Source: Lycium barbarum
Taxonomy: Eukaryota; Streptophyta; Magnoliopsida; Solanales; Solanaceae
Direction of reading: 5' to 3'
Assembly (NCBI RefSeq): GCF_019175385.1
Contig: NC_083337.1
Location: 20,445,885 to 20,509,884 of the forward strand
Length of the DNA stretch: 64,000 bases
A model generated the notes under the pieces. It was not told the DNA's origin and searched no databases. It saw only the letters and a program-made list of their open reading frames with translations. The translations under genes and the position numbers were made by a program. Below, piece after piece: positions 25,401 to 37,278 of the stretch (its first letter is position 1; every line of letters begins with the position of its first letter).

Positions 25401-25700
25401 AGTATAATTGAACCTTAATATCCTTAAGATTATATTTGTTAGTTAATTATATTAAATCCTTAGGTTAGGTTTGAACATCCCTAGTTTAAGATTTAAAATA
25501 GCATTAATATAATATTAGTTAGTTAATTGTAGTTAGTATAATCATTAATTAACAATTATTAATTCACAAATTTAGATAGTTAATAATTTCCCGTTAAAGT
25601 CTATCCTTAAGATTATATTTGTTAGTTCATTATATTTAATCCTTAGGTTAAGTTTTAGTTCATTATATTTAATCCTTAGGTTAGGTTTGAACAAGTTAAT
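22500..25700. repeat. AT-rich tandem repeat (about 200-bp unit) split by a solo LTR
   Basis: The blocks 'aatccttaggttaggtttga', then 'acatccctagttta', then 'attagttagttaattgtag', then 'agatagttaatata' recur at about 22540, 22755, 25455 and 25670. Unit edges are approximate and the last copy is shortened. The solo LTR 22847-25329 interrupts the second copy. Confidence 0.6.
22847..25329 (-). mobile_element. Solo LTR of a Ty3/gypsy-type element, 2483 bp
   Basis: Begins TGTCACAACCCG and ends GGTGTAACA. It is flanked by an exact 5-bp duplication AATTA (22842-22846 and 25330-25334). The internal sequence is the mirror of plus-strand LTRs ending 'gggtcgtgaca', so orientation is minus. No internal region or second LTR follows, so this is the product of LTR-LTR recombination. 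Confidence 0.85.
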
Positions 25701-26770
25701 GATTAATTAAAAATGCATAAAACAGATACGACAACTCCGTGGATCTCAACCCCCTTCATCCGGGGCCCTCCGAGCCAGAGGTGCTTCACCTACAGCAGTA
25801 GCATAGGTCCCAGCTAGTATGGGATTCGGATGTAGATCTAATCCGCTTGGTCCGTCCCAGGTTTATGGAGCAAGCATGGAATATTTTAGCAGCTCGGCCT
25901 CCACATCCTCGTGTCTTAGAGATACTATATCAGGGCAGTATCTACCGTTGCGTTGCTGCTGGTCACGTACAGCATGACAGGGCTCTTGTGACGGCCATGA
26001 TTGAGCGATGGCGACCGGAGACCCATACATTTCATCTCCGCACTGGTGAGGCCAACATCACCCTTCAGGATGTGGAGGTCCTTTACAATCTCCAGGTCGA
26101 TGGACGCGTTTTGGTTATTCAGGAGCCCCCGCAGATGTCGTCATATCGGCAGAAGTTGACCAGGCTCACTGGTTTCGCGCCTTAAGAGGGTCATATATGG
26201 GGACAGAGTTGGTTGTTGATGCATCCACTCTTCGATCACTTGCGCCTCATAGACATGAAGCATCTGATTACAATGGACACACCTCAGGTTGATGTTGACC
26301 GACGTGCTCATCTGTACCTTCTCGTCATATTCGGGGGCATCCTGTTCCCGAACACATCGGGTTCGCATGTGAGCTTGAGGTATTTTCCCTTTCTAGAGTG
26401 TCTGGGCGAGTTGGGATGTTACAGTCGGGGCGCTGCTGTTCTGGCTTTCATGAATCGCGAATTCTATGGGTGCGAGGACCGATGTCGCTGCATTTTTCCC
26501 GCTCCTCCAGGTACTATATTTAAGTGTATGTAATTTTATTCTAAATATATCTTTTTGAAACGATGACTAATAAAATATTTTTTTTAATAACCCTTTCAGA
26601 AATGGGCATGGACTAGGATGAGACCTTTTCAGCCCATATTTGCTACCCCTTTGCTCGATTATAGTGTTAAGGCGATGCCATACGCGAGGAAATGGACGAG
26701 AGGAGACGTTATCCGAGATGTGGATACGCACCACAGTATTCTCCCGTTCAGGGATCAGCTGGATCGTATG

Positions 26771-29700
26771 TGTTATATCCCGCATTTTGTACTTTCGGAT
26801 AATTCAAGACAATTGCAAGAAGTTAAGGGCAAGGCTATATTTTGATCTTGTTTAAAATATAAGTTTTTTATGGAAATTTTGATGTGGCAATATTAAGAAA
26901 GGCTAGGGGTAAAAAGGAAAATTCGCAAGATGGCTCATAGAAATATGGAGGAAGGCTAAGGGCAAATTTGGAATTAGGAAAATAAATTTTCATGAATTAC
27001 AAAAAAAAAAAAAAAAAAAAAAAGTGGGCTTGAAATTATGGGCCATGTGACAGGCCAAATGAAGTGGGCCAAGGCCCACATGGGAACTTAATATTAATAC
27101 ACAAAAGATGACAAATAGAGAACATTTTCTCATTATTCATCCTTAGAATTTTCAAGAAACTTGGAGAGGGATAAACACAAGAGACCATTCGGCCAATCCA
27201 AGAAAAATTGAGCCTTCAATCTTGATCACAAAAAAATATTTTCTTCTAGTATTCCTACTAATTTGAAGGTCCTCTTTAACGTGGTATAATTGTTAGAGCA
27301 AATAGACCCCTCTTTGTTGACAGTTCATAACCATAGCCAAGTGAGAAGTTAAGGGGAAAAGGTAAGAATTAATCTTCTTTTATATGTTATGGATGGTTGT
27401 GTATGTTGTAGCATGTAGAAATGGATGAAATTTATGAAATTATGGATGTTATGTTGTGGCCGTGTATATATAGTATTGTGGTTGTTGTGTGGTATAGAAG
27501 AGAATGAATCAATTTTATCTAGTGTTTTGGTTGTTGTTGTGGATTCTATGTTGATAATGAAAGTTTGACGATTCTAGTTGAAGTTGTAAGTGTTGGAGAG
27601 TTGTTGTAGAAGCCAATGTAATTTGAACATAGTCTTCTTGTATTTATGGAAGATAATGTTGTTAGTGTGTGAATTGTTTGTATAGTTCATGAATTTGAAA
27701 GAAGTAAATGTGTTGTTATTGTTCTTGTTGAATTCGGAAGATTTCGGGTGGAGTGGAATATCGGTTAGATTATTTTGAATATTGTGCGGATTGTTTGAAG
27801 CGTTCTTGAATATTGTTTGAATGGTTTCGGATTAGTACTTGAATATGTGAGCAAATATGAATTGAATGTAAGTGAAACGTCGTCGAAGTTTGTAGAAAGA
27901 AGTTGCTAACGTTAGTATACTTGTTGAATTGATTGTGGATATTGTTAGAACAACTGTTGGTATTGTTGTTGATAATTTGGCCAAGATAAATTCTCGGATT
28001 TGTTGTTGATGATTTAGCCGAGTTGGATTCTCGGGGATAGTAGTATTTACAGGGGAAATGCTGCCGAAATTTCTATAAATAAAGTGTTGGTTTAGAATTG
28101 GACTCTTAAGTGTTTATGGCTAATGTTTGGTATGTATGAATATTGTTGTAGATCTTGCGAAGTCAAAGACTTAAGTTCGGATTAGCATAGAAAGCGGGCA
28201 AGGTATGTAAGGCTTACCCTTTCTTTCTTTTGGCATGATCCTTGTGAAACAAGTAGATGACGTATATGTATGACTTCAAAGAGATTCTTATTCTTAGAGC
28301 GACTAGGATGGCTAACGTTCTTAATTTCCATAAGCTGTTTCATATGGTTTTGATGCGTATCTATGATGTCCGAAGTTCGGTTGATATGTTTCCGAATGGC
28401 ATTCGAGAGATAATTGATATGACTAATGTCTTGGTTTTCAAATGATAGCACGTTTGATTATTCCATCGAGTCTTTGATACATTTTGATACGTACATATGG
28501 TTCCAAAAGCTCTGTCTGATTTGATCCATAACGATATTCGAAAGGTACCTAACATGATTGCTGCTTTGATTTTCCAAAAATGGCTTCTGAAACGTTCGTA
28601 GAAGGTTCTGTACTTCAAACGCTCATAACTTTCTTATACTAAATCGGATTGACCCGAAACTTGTTTCTGAGCCTTCAGGTGTCGGTAAGTATACTTGTCC
28701 ATCGAGTCTTAGAATTGATTTATATGCATATGGTTTCTCACTACTCTACTCGTGCATACTATTGTTATATTGTTGGCCGAGTCCCGGGCCGGTTATGTCA
28801 TTGTGCTCACTATGTTATACTCGGCACTAACATGTTATGTTATATATGGATCGGACCGTACGTTCCTCGTCACTAATATGTTATGTTATATATGGATCGG
28901 GCGGTACGTTCCTTGGCACTAATATGTTATGTTATATATGGATCGGGTCGTACGTTCCTCGGCACTAATATATTATATTTATGGATCGGGTCGTACGTTC
29001 CTCGGCACTAATATGTTATGTTATATTTATGGATCGGGTCGTACGTTCCTCGACACTAAAACGTTATATTATACATGGATCGGGCTGTACGTTCCACAAC
29101 ACTATCAGCTATATTATAATCTATGCCTATCATACGCCGTAGAGTCAGTTTCTGTCATATAAAGTTATGCAGATATTCTCAGATGTTAGCCAAAGATGCA
29201 TTCTATTATTGAGGCTGGTTTTCATGATTCATCTGTACTTGATGTTCTTATGCCTTACATGCTCAGTACATATTTCGTACTAACCCCCTTTCTTCGGGGG
29301 CTGCGTTTCATGCCCGCAGGTACAGACGCGCACGTGAGTGACCCGACAGCTTAGGACATCTACCCTGCTGCTTTGGAGTGCTCCCTTGTTCTGGAGCCTA
29401 CATTTTGGTACAGACTCTTCCGTTGTATATATGTATGTATATATTCAGAGGTACGGCGGGGCCCTGTCCCGTCATATGATTATGTTGTCTTTGTTAGAGG
29501 CCTGTAGACATGTATGTGGGTCATGGGTCGTTATTGTTTGGTTATGTCTGTGTGATATGCTTCTCAAGCGATTCCATATGTTATGTCAGCCTTAACGGCT
29601 TGTATGTGTGAATACGTATGTATATATTTTGGGCGATATGTTTTACGACAGCCTTAGTGGATTCTGTATGATATGTATGTTATATGTGACCGCTTAAGAC

Positions 29701-29812
29701 GACATCTGATCTTTGTATCTCTATAAGTCAGTGTATGCCAATTCTGGTAAGTGAGTACGTCTAGGTGTCCAGCTCGGGCACTAGTTGCGGCCCATGGGGT
29801 TGGGTCGTGACA
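26771..29812 (+). repeat. 5' LTR of the LARD-like element
   Basis: Starts TGTTATATCC and ends GTCGTGACA. It contains a 22-23 A run (27001-27023) and six copies of a roughly 46-bp minisatellite (28810-29105). Confidence 0.9.
28810..29105. repeat. Minisatellite in the 5' LTR, six copies
   Basis: Unit of about 46 bp containing 'ggatcgggtcgtacgttcct' and 'cggcactaatatgttatg'. The copies at about 28849, 28893, 28939, 28983, 29031 and 29076 differ at a few bases. Confidence 0.85.
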
Positions 29813-29816
29813 AAAG

Positions 29817-29828
29817 TGGTATCAGAGC
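29817..29828 (+). other. Primer-binding site of the LARD-like element
   Basis: TGGTATCAGAGC, four bases after the 5' LTR, complementary to the initiator Met-tRNA 3' end. Confidence 0.9.
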
Positions 29829-30099
29829 GGTTCGTCCTCGAAATGTCTATAGGCCGTGTCTAGTAGAGTCTTGTTTATCGGTGTGTGGTGCACCACATCT
29901 ATAAACAGGAGGCTACAGGACATTTAGGATGTTACCTTTCTTTCGATCTTAGATCGTGCGATAGAGCTGTATTATTAGGATGGTTCCCTTCTAACGAATT
30001 GTTGTGTCTACAGCGAGGCTCCAAGAAGAGCGATAGCGTCAGTATTTTGGGAAATCGCTTCTGATTCTCTTTCTGCAGGTGATTTTAGATTGACGAAAG

Positions 30100-30663
30100 A
30101 TGAAGAGGACAGCTTCAGATAGTGGGGGTGCTAAGAAGGCCCCTAGGGTATCTCCAGGACCGAGTAAGAGGAGCCTCAGCTATTCTATTGAGACTGATCC
30201 TTCAGAGGACCCGGCAACAATCCCTCCAGAGTTTTTGACCCCCAGGGAAGAGGACCCTGCGGAGGGCAGTTACGATACAGATCCCTCGGAGGATCCGGCG
30301 ACAATTCCTCCAGAGTTTCTTACCCCTAGGGAGGAGGACCCCACAAAGGATAGTTACGATACAGATCCATCCGAGCATTTCTCTGCGACACCGGAGGAAA
30401 AGATTTCTGGGGCCATGCCAGCTGCTCCTGTGGTGGAGCACTACGTTAGACAGGCCTCCCCGGTGAGTGTTACGGACTACTCCAGTCCCTTATCCTGGCC
30501 GTCAGTAAACCAGGAATTGCTCGGTTATCTATACTCCTCTGATTCAGATGTGAGCAATGATGGAAGTCAGACAAGCGGATGGCAGACAGACGATGATGAG
30601 GAGCACACTTCACATGGAAGCTCCCCAGATCAGACCCGAGACCGATCGGCTTCAGGTATATGA
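30100..30663 (+). CDS. Repeat-bearing acidic protein of the LARD-like element
   Basis: A 187-aa uninterrupted ORF about 270 bp after the primer-binding site, in the place where gag would start. It opens with a basic, Ser/Pro-rich leader (MKRTASDSGGAKKAPRV). It then has two full copies and one partial copy of a repeat of about 36 residues built from YDTDPSEDPATIPPEFLTPR and EEDPAEGS. The acidic C-terminus is rich in Ser and Asp (YSSDSDVSNDGSQ). There is no zinc knuckle, capsid-like domain or enzyme motif. I do not recognise it. It could be a relict gag N-terminus that expanded by repeats, or an accessory protein. Confidence 0.45.
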   Translation: MKRTASDSGGAKKAPRVSPGPSKRSLSYSIETDPSEDPATIPPEFLTPREEDPAEGSYDTDPSEDPATIPPEFLTPREEDPTKDSYDTDPSEHFSATPEEKISGAMPAAPVVEHYVRQASPVSVTDYSSPLSWPSVNQELLGYLYSSDSDVSNDGSQTSGWQTDDDEEHTSHGSSPDQTRDRSASGI

Positions 30664-32480
30664 GTTCTCTTTGGAACTTTATATGTATGTGTAACTTCTG
30701 TAGAGTATCATTTGATGACGGCAAATGGAAATCTAAAAGGGCCGATGACCCAGTGGTTATAAGTAATGGCGACTGAGACGTCTCCGCCACCAGTGAGAAC
30801 CTAGAAACCCCGGATGAAGGGTAGTCATACATATAGATGAAAGTGAATATTGAGGATTCAAAAGGGCAACACGGTAATTGTATGGTCAGAAAAGTAAAAG
30901 GACCCTCCCTAGATCGGAGAGAGACACGTTACGAGAATAGTTTGAAAGTTGTTAAGACCCCGACTTGCCCTAGATTACGTGATAAAGGTCGTGCTGGGAA
31001 GTGGGTGCAATTATACTAGCATTAACGCACCAAAATTCATCAGGGTTCCGAGGTTAAGCGTGCTAGGGCGACAGAAATTCTAGGATGGGTAACCCCCTGG
31101 GAAGTGCACTAAAAATTCTACAAATGTAGATATAAGAGTCAAACGGGAAAATTAGGGTAACCTAAAGGAAATTAGAATATGCGGAGTGGTTAGAAACCTT
31201 AAAGAGGTCGCGTAGGCTGAGGCGGACTAGACCGGTACAGAGGAAGAAAGCGCAACGCAGCTCTGGAATCAGAGTAAGTTTGAATAGTGTTTGGAAATAT
31301 TTGTAAGCGAAAGGATGGTGGACATATATGTATACATATGATATCCTATGTATGACTGTATAAATCGGTAGGTGAATCTTGGCAACCGGTGTTGCGATAT
31401 ATAGAAGACATTAATTAAACGGAATTCAAAAGACAAGCGAAAGGTATAGTACAGATATTATAAGGTAAACTCATACTGGTTCCATCACTGGTTAAAGTTG
31501 GAAAGTCCTAATACAACGATATCTGGGAACAGAAAGAAAGCCAGTACATGAAGGGTAAGGAGCTTCGAAGTATCAGAAGTGTCAAAGGAAAGGAATATGG
31601 GGGAGTAAAGCCTCGGGAGAGCCGAAGGGCAAAGCACGAAACTATTTGCATAGAAAATTGAAGGACAGGTCTGTAAAAAGAATTAGAATGTGATAGTATG
31701 GAACAAAAAGAGGAACAGACCTGAGAAGGGTTAACGGTAAAAATAGGACGCGCACATGGGAGTACGGAGGATACTTTGATGAGTTGGTGATAGCAAACCG
31801 ATTACTTGCCAAGGAAAGGACAAGGATAGTGAGTTGGTTCAAGTAATAAGAAAACCTATGACATGGAATGAGGATTCATGTGAAGACCGAGGAATTCGAT
31901 TATCGAGAAAATAGAGTGAAAGATAAAGAACGGGCATGATGGAAAGGAAAACTTGGCTGAATCCTCTATTATAGAAGGATATAATTACAAAAGGATAAAT
32001 GTGTAGCCATATCGATATGGTTGCTTTGAACATAGAGAAGCCTTTCCGGAGGGTGACTTAAGAATGGAACCGATTCGCGCATATAAAAGAATATCTTACG
32101 AACGTCAGAGCCGATGCTACAAGCAACAAGAGAAGAAAGTTATTCCCTAAGAAAGATTAAGGATACTAACGGCTTGATCGAAGGAAAAGGAGAGTAGATG
32201 GGAAGAAAGCGACTGGGAATGGTTACGCACCAAAAAGGTAATGGCACTGTTGGACACAAAAGACAGGGGTATGTCAAGATGAAAGAAGTAAGCGTCGGAA
32301 AGGGATGCCCTTATAAGTATTCCGATTAAATACGAGAACGTAGTTAGCAAGGAGATAGGCATGACAGACCCCGTGACGAAGGAACGGTAGGTGATGGCTA
32401 TAAAAGAGACCCCCCCCCCCCCCCCCGAAGTGTTATGAGATCCCACAAGACCAGTTTAACATTCGAGGACGAATGTTCTA
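30664..32480. other. Non-coding core of the LARD-like element
   Basis: Purine-rich on the plus strand with no protein domain in any frame. A C-run lies at 32411-32426 just before the polypurine tract. Open frames on the minus strand here are short and composition-driven. Confidence 0.5.
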
Positions 32481-32493
32481 AAAGGGGGGAGGA
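32481..32493 (+). other. Polypurine tract
   Basis: AAAGGGGGGAGGA immediately before the 3' LTR, where plus-strand synthesis would be primed. Confidence 0.85.
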
Positions 32494-32715
32494 TGTTATA
32501 TCCCGCATTTTGTACATTCAGATAATTCAAGACAATTGCAAGAAGTTAAGGGCAAGGCTATATTTTGCTCTTGTTTAAAATATAAGTTTTTTATGAAAAT
32601 TTTGATGTGGAAATATTAAGAAAGGCTAGGGGTAAAAAGGGAAATTCGCAAGATGGCTCATAGAAATATGGAGGAAGGCTAAGGGCAAATTTGGAAAATA
32701 AATTTTCATGAATTA

Positions 32716-32753
<38 letters not shown>

Positions 32754-35459
32754 GGGCTTGAAATTATGGGCCATGTGGCCGGCCAAATGAAGTGGGCCAA
32801 GGCCCACATGGGAACTTAATATTAATACACAACAGATGACAAATAGAGCACATTTTCTCATTCTTCATCCTTAGAATTTTCAAGAAACTTGGAGAGGGAT
32901 AAACACAAGAGACCATTCAGCCAAGCCAAGAAAAATTGAGCCTTCAATATTGATCACAAAAAAATATTTTCTTCTAGTATTCCTACTAATTTGAAGGTCC
33001 TCTTTAACGTGGTATAATTGTTGGAGCAAGTAGACCCCTCTTTGTTGCAAGTTCATAACCGTAGCCAAGTGAGAAGTTAAGGGGAAAAGGTAAGAATTAA
33101 TCTTCTTTTATATGTTATGGATGGTTGTGTATGTTGTAGTATGTAGAAATGGATGAAATTTATGAAAATATGGATGTTATGTTGTGGCCGTGTATATATA
33201 GTATTGTGGCCGTGTGGTTGTTGTGTGGTATAGAAGAGAATGAATCAATTTTATATAGTGTTTTGGTTGTTGTTGTTGTGGATTCTATGTTGATAATGAA
33301 AGTTTGATGATTCTAGTTGAAGTTGTAAGTGTTGGAGAGTTATTGTAGATGCCAATGTAATTTGAACATAGTCATCTTGTATTTATGGAAGATAATGTTG
33401 TTAGTGTGTGAATTGTTGGTGTAGTTCATGAATTTGAAAGAAGTAAATGTGTTGTTATTGTTCTTGTTGAATTTGGAAGGTTTCGGGTGGAGTGGAATAT
33501 CGGTTAGATTATTTTGAATATTGTGCGGATTGTTTGAAGCGTTCTTGAATATTGTTTGAATGGTTTCGGATTAGTACTTGAATATGTGAGCAAATATGAA
33601 TTGAATGTAAGTGAAACGTCGTCGAAGTTTGTAGAAAGAAGTTGCTAACGTTAGTATACTTGTTGAATTGATTGTGGATATTGTTAGAACAACTGTTGGT
33701 ATTGTTGTTGATAATTTGGCCGAGTTAAATTCTCGGATTTGTTGTTGATGATTTAGCCGAGTTGGATTCTCGGGGATAGTAGTATTTACAGGGGAAATGC
33801 TGCCGAAATTTCTGTAAATAAAGTGTTGGTTTAGAATTGGACTCTTAAGTGTTTATGGCTAATGTTTGGTATGTATGAATATTGTTGTAGATCTTGCGAA
33901 GTCAAAGACTTAAGTTCGGATTAGCGTAGAAAGCGGGCAAGGTATGTAAGGCTTACTCTTTCTTTCTTTTGGCATGATCCTTGTGAAACAAGTAGATGAC
34001 GTATATGTATGACTTCAAAGAGATTCCTATTCTTAGAGCGACTAGGATGGCTAACGTTCTTGATTTCCATAAGCTGTTTCATATGGTTTTGATGCGTATC
34101 TATGATGTCCGAAGTTCGGTTGATATGTTTCTAAATGGCATTCGAGAGATAATTGATATGACTAATGTCTTGGTTTTCAAATGATAGCACGTTTGATTAT
34201 TCCATCGAGTCTTTGATACATTTTGATACGTACATATGGTTCCAAAAGCTCTGTCTGATTTGATCCATAACGATATTCGAAAGGTACCTAACATGATTGC
34301 TGCTTTGATTTTCCAAAAATGGCTTCTGAAACGTTCGTAGAAGGTTCTGTACTTCAAACGCTCATAACTTTCTTATACTAAATCGGATTGACCCGAAACT
34401 TGTTTCTGAGCCTTCAGGTGTCGGTAAGTATACTTGTCATTCGAGTCTTAGAATTGATTTATATGCATATGGTTTCTCACTACTCTGCTCGTGCATACTA
34501 TTGTTATATTGTTCGCCGAGTCCCGGGCCGGTTATGTCATTGTGTTCACTATGTTATACTCGGCACTAACATGTTATGTTATATATGGATCGGGCCGTAC
34601 GTTCCTCGTCACTAATATGTTATGTTATATATGGATCGGGCCGTACGTTCCTCGGCACTAATATGTTATGTTATATTTATGGATCGGGTCGTACGTTCCT
34701 CGGCACTAATATGTTATATTTATGGATCGGGTCGTACGTTCCTCAGCACTATCAGCTATATTATAATCTATGCCTATCATACGCCGTAGAGTCAGTTTCT
34801 GTCATATAGAGTTATGCAGATATTCTCAGATGTTAGCCAAAGATGCATTCTATTATTGAGGCTGGTTTTCATGATTCATCTGTACTTGATGTTCTTATGC
34901 CTTACATGCTCAGTACATATTTCGTACTGACCCCTTTTCTTCGGGGGCTGCGTTTCATGCCCGCAGGTACAGACGCGCACGTGAGTGACCCGACAGCTTA
35001 GGACATCTACCCTGCTGCTTTGGAGTGCTCCCTTGTTCTTGAGCCTACATTTTGGTATAGACTCTTCCGTTGTATATATGTATGTATATATTCAGGGGTA
35101 CGGCGAGGCCCTGCCCCGTCATATGATTTTGTTGTCTTTGTTAGAGGCCTGTAGACATGTATGTGGGTCATGGGTCGTTATTGTTTGGTTATGTCTGTGT
35201 GATATGCTTCTCAAGCGATTCCATATGCTATGTCAACCTTAACGGCTTGTATGTGTGAATACGTATGTATATATTTTGGGCGATATGTTTTACGACAGCC
35301 TTGGTGGCTTCTGTATGATATGTATGTTATATGTGACCGCTTAAGACGACATCTGATCTTTGTATCTGTATAAGTCAGTGTATGCCGATTCTGGTAAGTG
35401 AGTACGTCTGGGTGTCCAGCTCGGGCACTAGTTGCGGCCCATGGGGTTGGGTCGTGACA
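32494..35459 (+). repeat. 3' LTR of the LARD-like element
   Basis: Same LTR as 26771-29812, with a longer A run (32719-32750) and four instead of six minisatellite copies (34568-34752). Confidence 0.9.
34568..34752. repeat. Minisatellite in the 3' LTR, four copies
   Basis: Same unit as in the 5' LTR, with copies at about 34587, 34632, 34680 and 34724. Confidence 0.85.
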
Positions 35460-37278
35460 GTATGACGTCGGACACGGTAAGTTTTTTTTATTTAACATTA
35501 TTATTATTATTTTACTATTTTAGTCTTTTATTGTTAACTAATTCAATTCTCTTTACAGGCTTTTATATGGACACCTTATGATCAGATTTTGGATCAGCTG
35601 CTGTCATTTTGTAGGGCTGGTGAGCCCTCGTGGAGGTCGCGGTGTCTGTTGATACATATGGACATCGTTGAGGAGCGCGTGCCTGAGCAGGCGACTTGGG
35701 AGCACGACCATTATATGCAGGACAAGCGTACCGCCGTCACTGATGCATGGCGGGCCTTTATGCAGCTCCAGGTCCACCGTTGGGATCAGAGGGTGGGGAC
35801 ACTAGAGGTGGTCGGACATGCGACTCCGGTCCAGACGTACATGCAGTGGTACGCTCGGATCACTCGCAGCTTGATTGGCAACCCCGTGAGGCCTCGTGCA
35901 GATGGCTTAGGATATGCAGCTTTCTCATGACAGTATGAGCCGTTAGTAAGTTTTATTAGTCTTAAACATAATTAATCATTTTATGTATTAAGTTACAAAT
36001 TTATTCAATCATTAATATTTGCAAACAAATGTAGCTACGGACCATACAAAGGATGCGCTGGGAGAGCTTAGACCATATGGATGCCCCCGAGACAGCAGGA
36101 TATGTAGCGCGGATGGTTCAGCTAGCCGAGGGTGGTATGCAGCAGGCGCAGGAGCTCGGACGTGTCGACGAGCCTGTTCCAGAGGTCCCGCATCAGGCAG
36201 TGGGTGGTCGTGGTCGTGGTCGTGCTAGAGGGGCTGGTGACCAAGAGGGTAGGGGCAGAGGGGCTGGTAGCCTAGGTGGTAGGGCCAGAGAGGCTGGTCA
36301 CAGAGGGGGTCGTGGTCTAGTAAATGAGCTTGATGACCATATACCAGTCTAGCTCCAGCGCAGCAACCTCCGTCGACTTCAGAGATCTCGTCGACTTCAG
36401 AGCGTCCGTCGACACCTGTATATATGCCAGGATTATTTTCAGATCACATGTTCTGGCCATCGCCTGCACAACCACCAGTTCGTCATCCACAAGGTGAGCG
36501 GCCAGCTCGTGATCTACAGGGTGGCACGGTGCTGGACTTTGATTTCTTATTCGAGGAGTTAGACATGTCTCCGGCTCCGGAGCCCACTCAGGCGACCGCT
36601 GAGGAGCCATCTCAAGAGCCCTCTAGCTAGCCATCTCAGGAGCCCTTCGACACACAGGTTTGAATTTTTACAATTAAATAATGTATTAAATTAATTGTTT
36701 ATATGTTATTTTATGTTTAGTTTAGCATAAAACTAAACTATATTGTTTATATGTTATTTCAGGTTCATTCTTCTGCGCCTGTGGACCCGTCTCCTGCTCC
36801 GGCACCGTCTACATCTCTAGCTCCGGGGCCCACTCAGGAGACAGTTGAGGAGCCAGTTCATGAGCCCTTTAAGGAGCCCTCGCACCAGCCATCTCAGGAG
36901 CCCGTCGACACACAGGTTTGATTTTTTACAATAAAATGTCTTAAATTAATTATTTATATGTTATTTTATGTTTAGTTTAGTATAAAGTTAAACTGAATTG
37001 ATTATATGCTATTTCAGGTACATTCTTCCGCGTCTGTGGACCCATCTCCTGCTCCGATAGAGTCATCTCCTGAAGATTACATTTCAACCACCGTCATCTC
37101 CCATAGGAAGCATGTTTTGAACAAGCCCCCTAGGAAGGGAACGCGAGATGATCACGTCATACAGCGTGTACAGATTAAGAGGAAGAGGGAGGATGGAGAT
37201 GATGGTAAGAGTAGTGGGGGTGGTGGGGTTCGCCTTAGGCCTAAGGTTATTCTAAAGCCTCCCATATGTGGGACGTAG

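Larger units (their letters stand above)
26771..35459 (+). mobile_element. Non-autonomous gypsy-type LTR retrotransposon (LARD-like), complete, inside a PMD exon
   Basis: 5' LTR 26771-29812 (3042 bp), interior 29813-32493, 3' LTR 32494-35459 (2966 bp). LTRs begin TGTTATATCCCGC and end GGGTCGTGACA. The target duplication GTATG is exact (26766-26770 and 35460-35464). A primer-binding site TGGTATCAGAGC lies at 29817-29828 and a polypurine tract AAAGGGGGGAGGA at 32481-32493. The interior is only 2.7 kb with no gag-pol; one repeat-bearing ORF (30100-30663) is the sole sizeable frame. Long LTRs with a short, pol-less core fit a LARD-type derivative mobilised by a related full element. The LTRs differ by scattered substitutions, A-run length and repeat number, so the insertion is not brand new but still well aligned. 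Confidence 0.92.
25739..37278 (+). pseudogene. PMD (MAIN-like) gene, copy 1, interrupted by an 8.7-kb retrotransposon
   Basis: Exon 1 (25739 to about 26530) holds the first part of the plant mobile domain: RPPHPRVLEILYQGSIYRC, then ALVTAMIERWRPETHTFHLR, VDVDRRAHLYLLVIFGGI and ELGCYSRGAAVLAF. Exon 2 (26600-26770, resuming 35460-35476) has MRPFQPIFATPLLDY and HHSILPFRDQLDRM and is split by the LTR element. Exon 3 (35559-35945) has IWTPYDQILDQLLSFCRAGE. Exon 4 (36035 to about 36352) ends in an Arg-Gly-rich tail. Later exons (to about 36657, 36763-36915, 37018-37278) code for a Pro/Ser/Glu-rich tail ending KVILKPPICGT. Defects: ATG is GTG at 25739, a stop at 25799, a stop at 26183, a TGA at 35928, an in-frame loss of about 18 codons in exon 3 relative to the second copy, and a frameshift near 36350. 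PMD proteins are linked to silencing and genome stability in host versions; here it is an element gene. Confidence 0.75.

Noticed and set aside
28929..29162. ORFs with repeated MLYMDR/GSGRTFLGT peptides in the LTRs
   Set aside because: These are translations of the LTR minisatellite and are not conserved as protein between the two LTRs.
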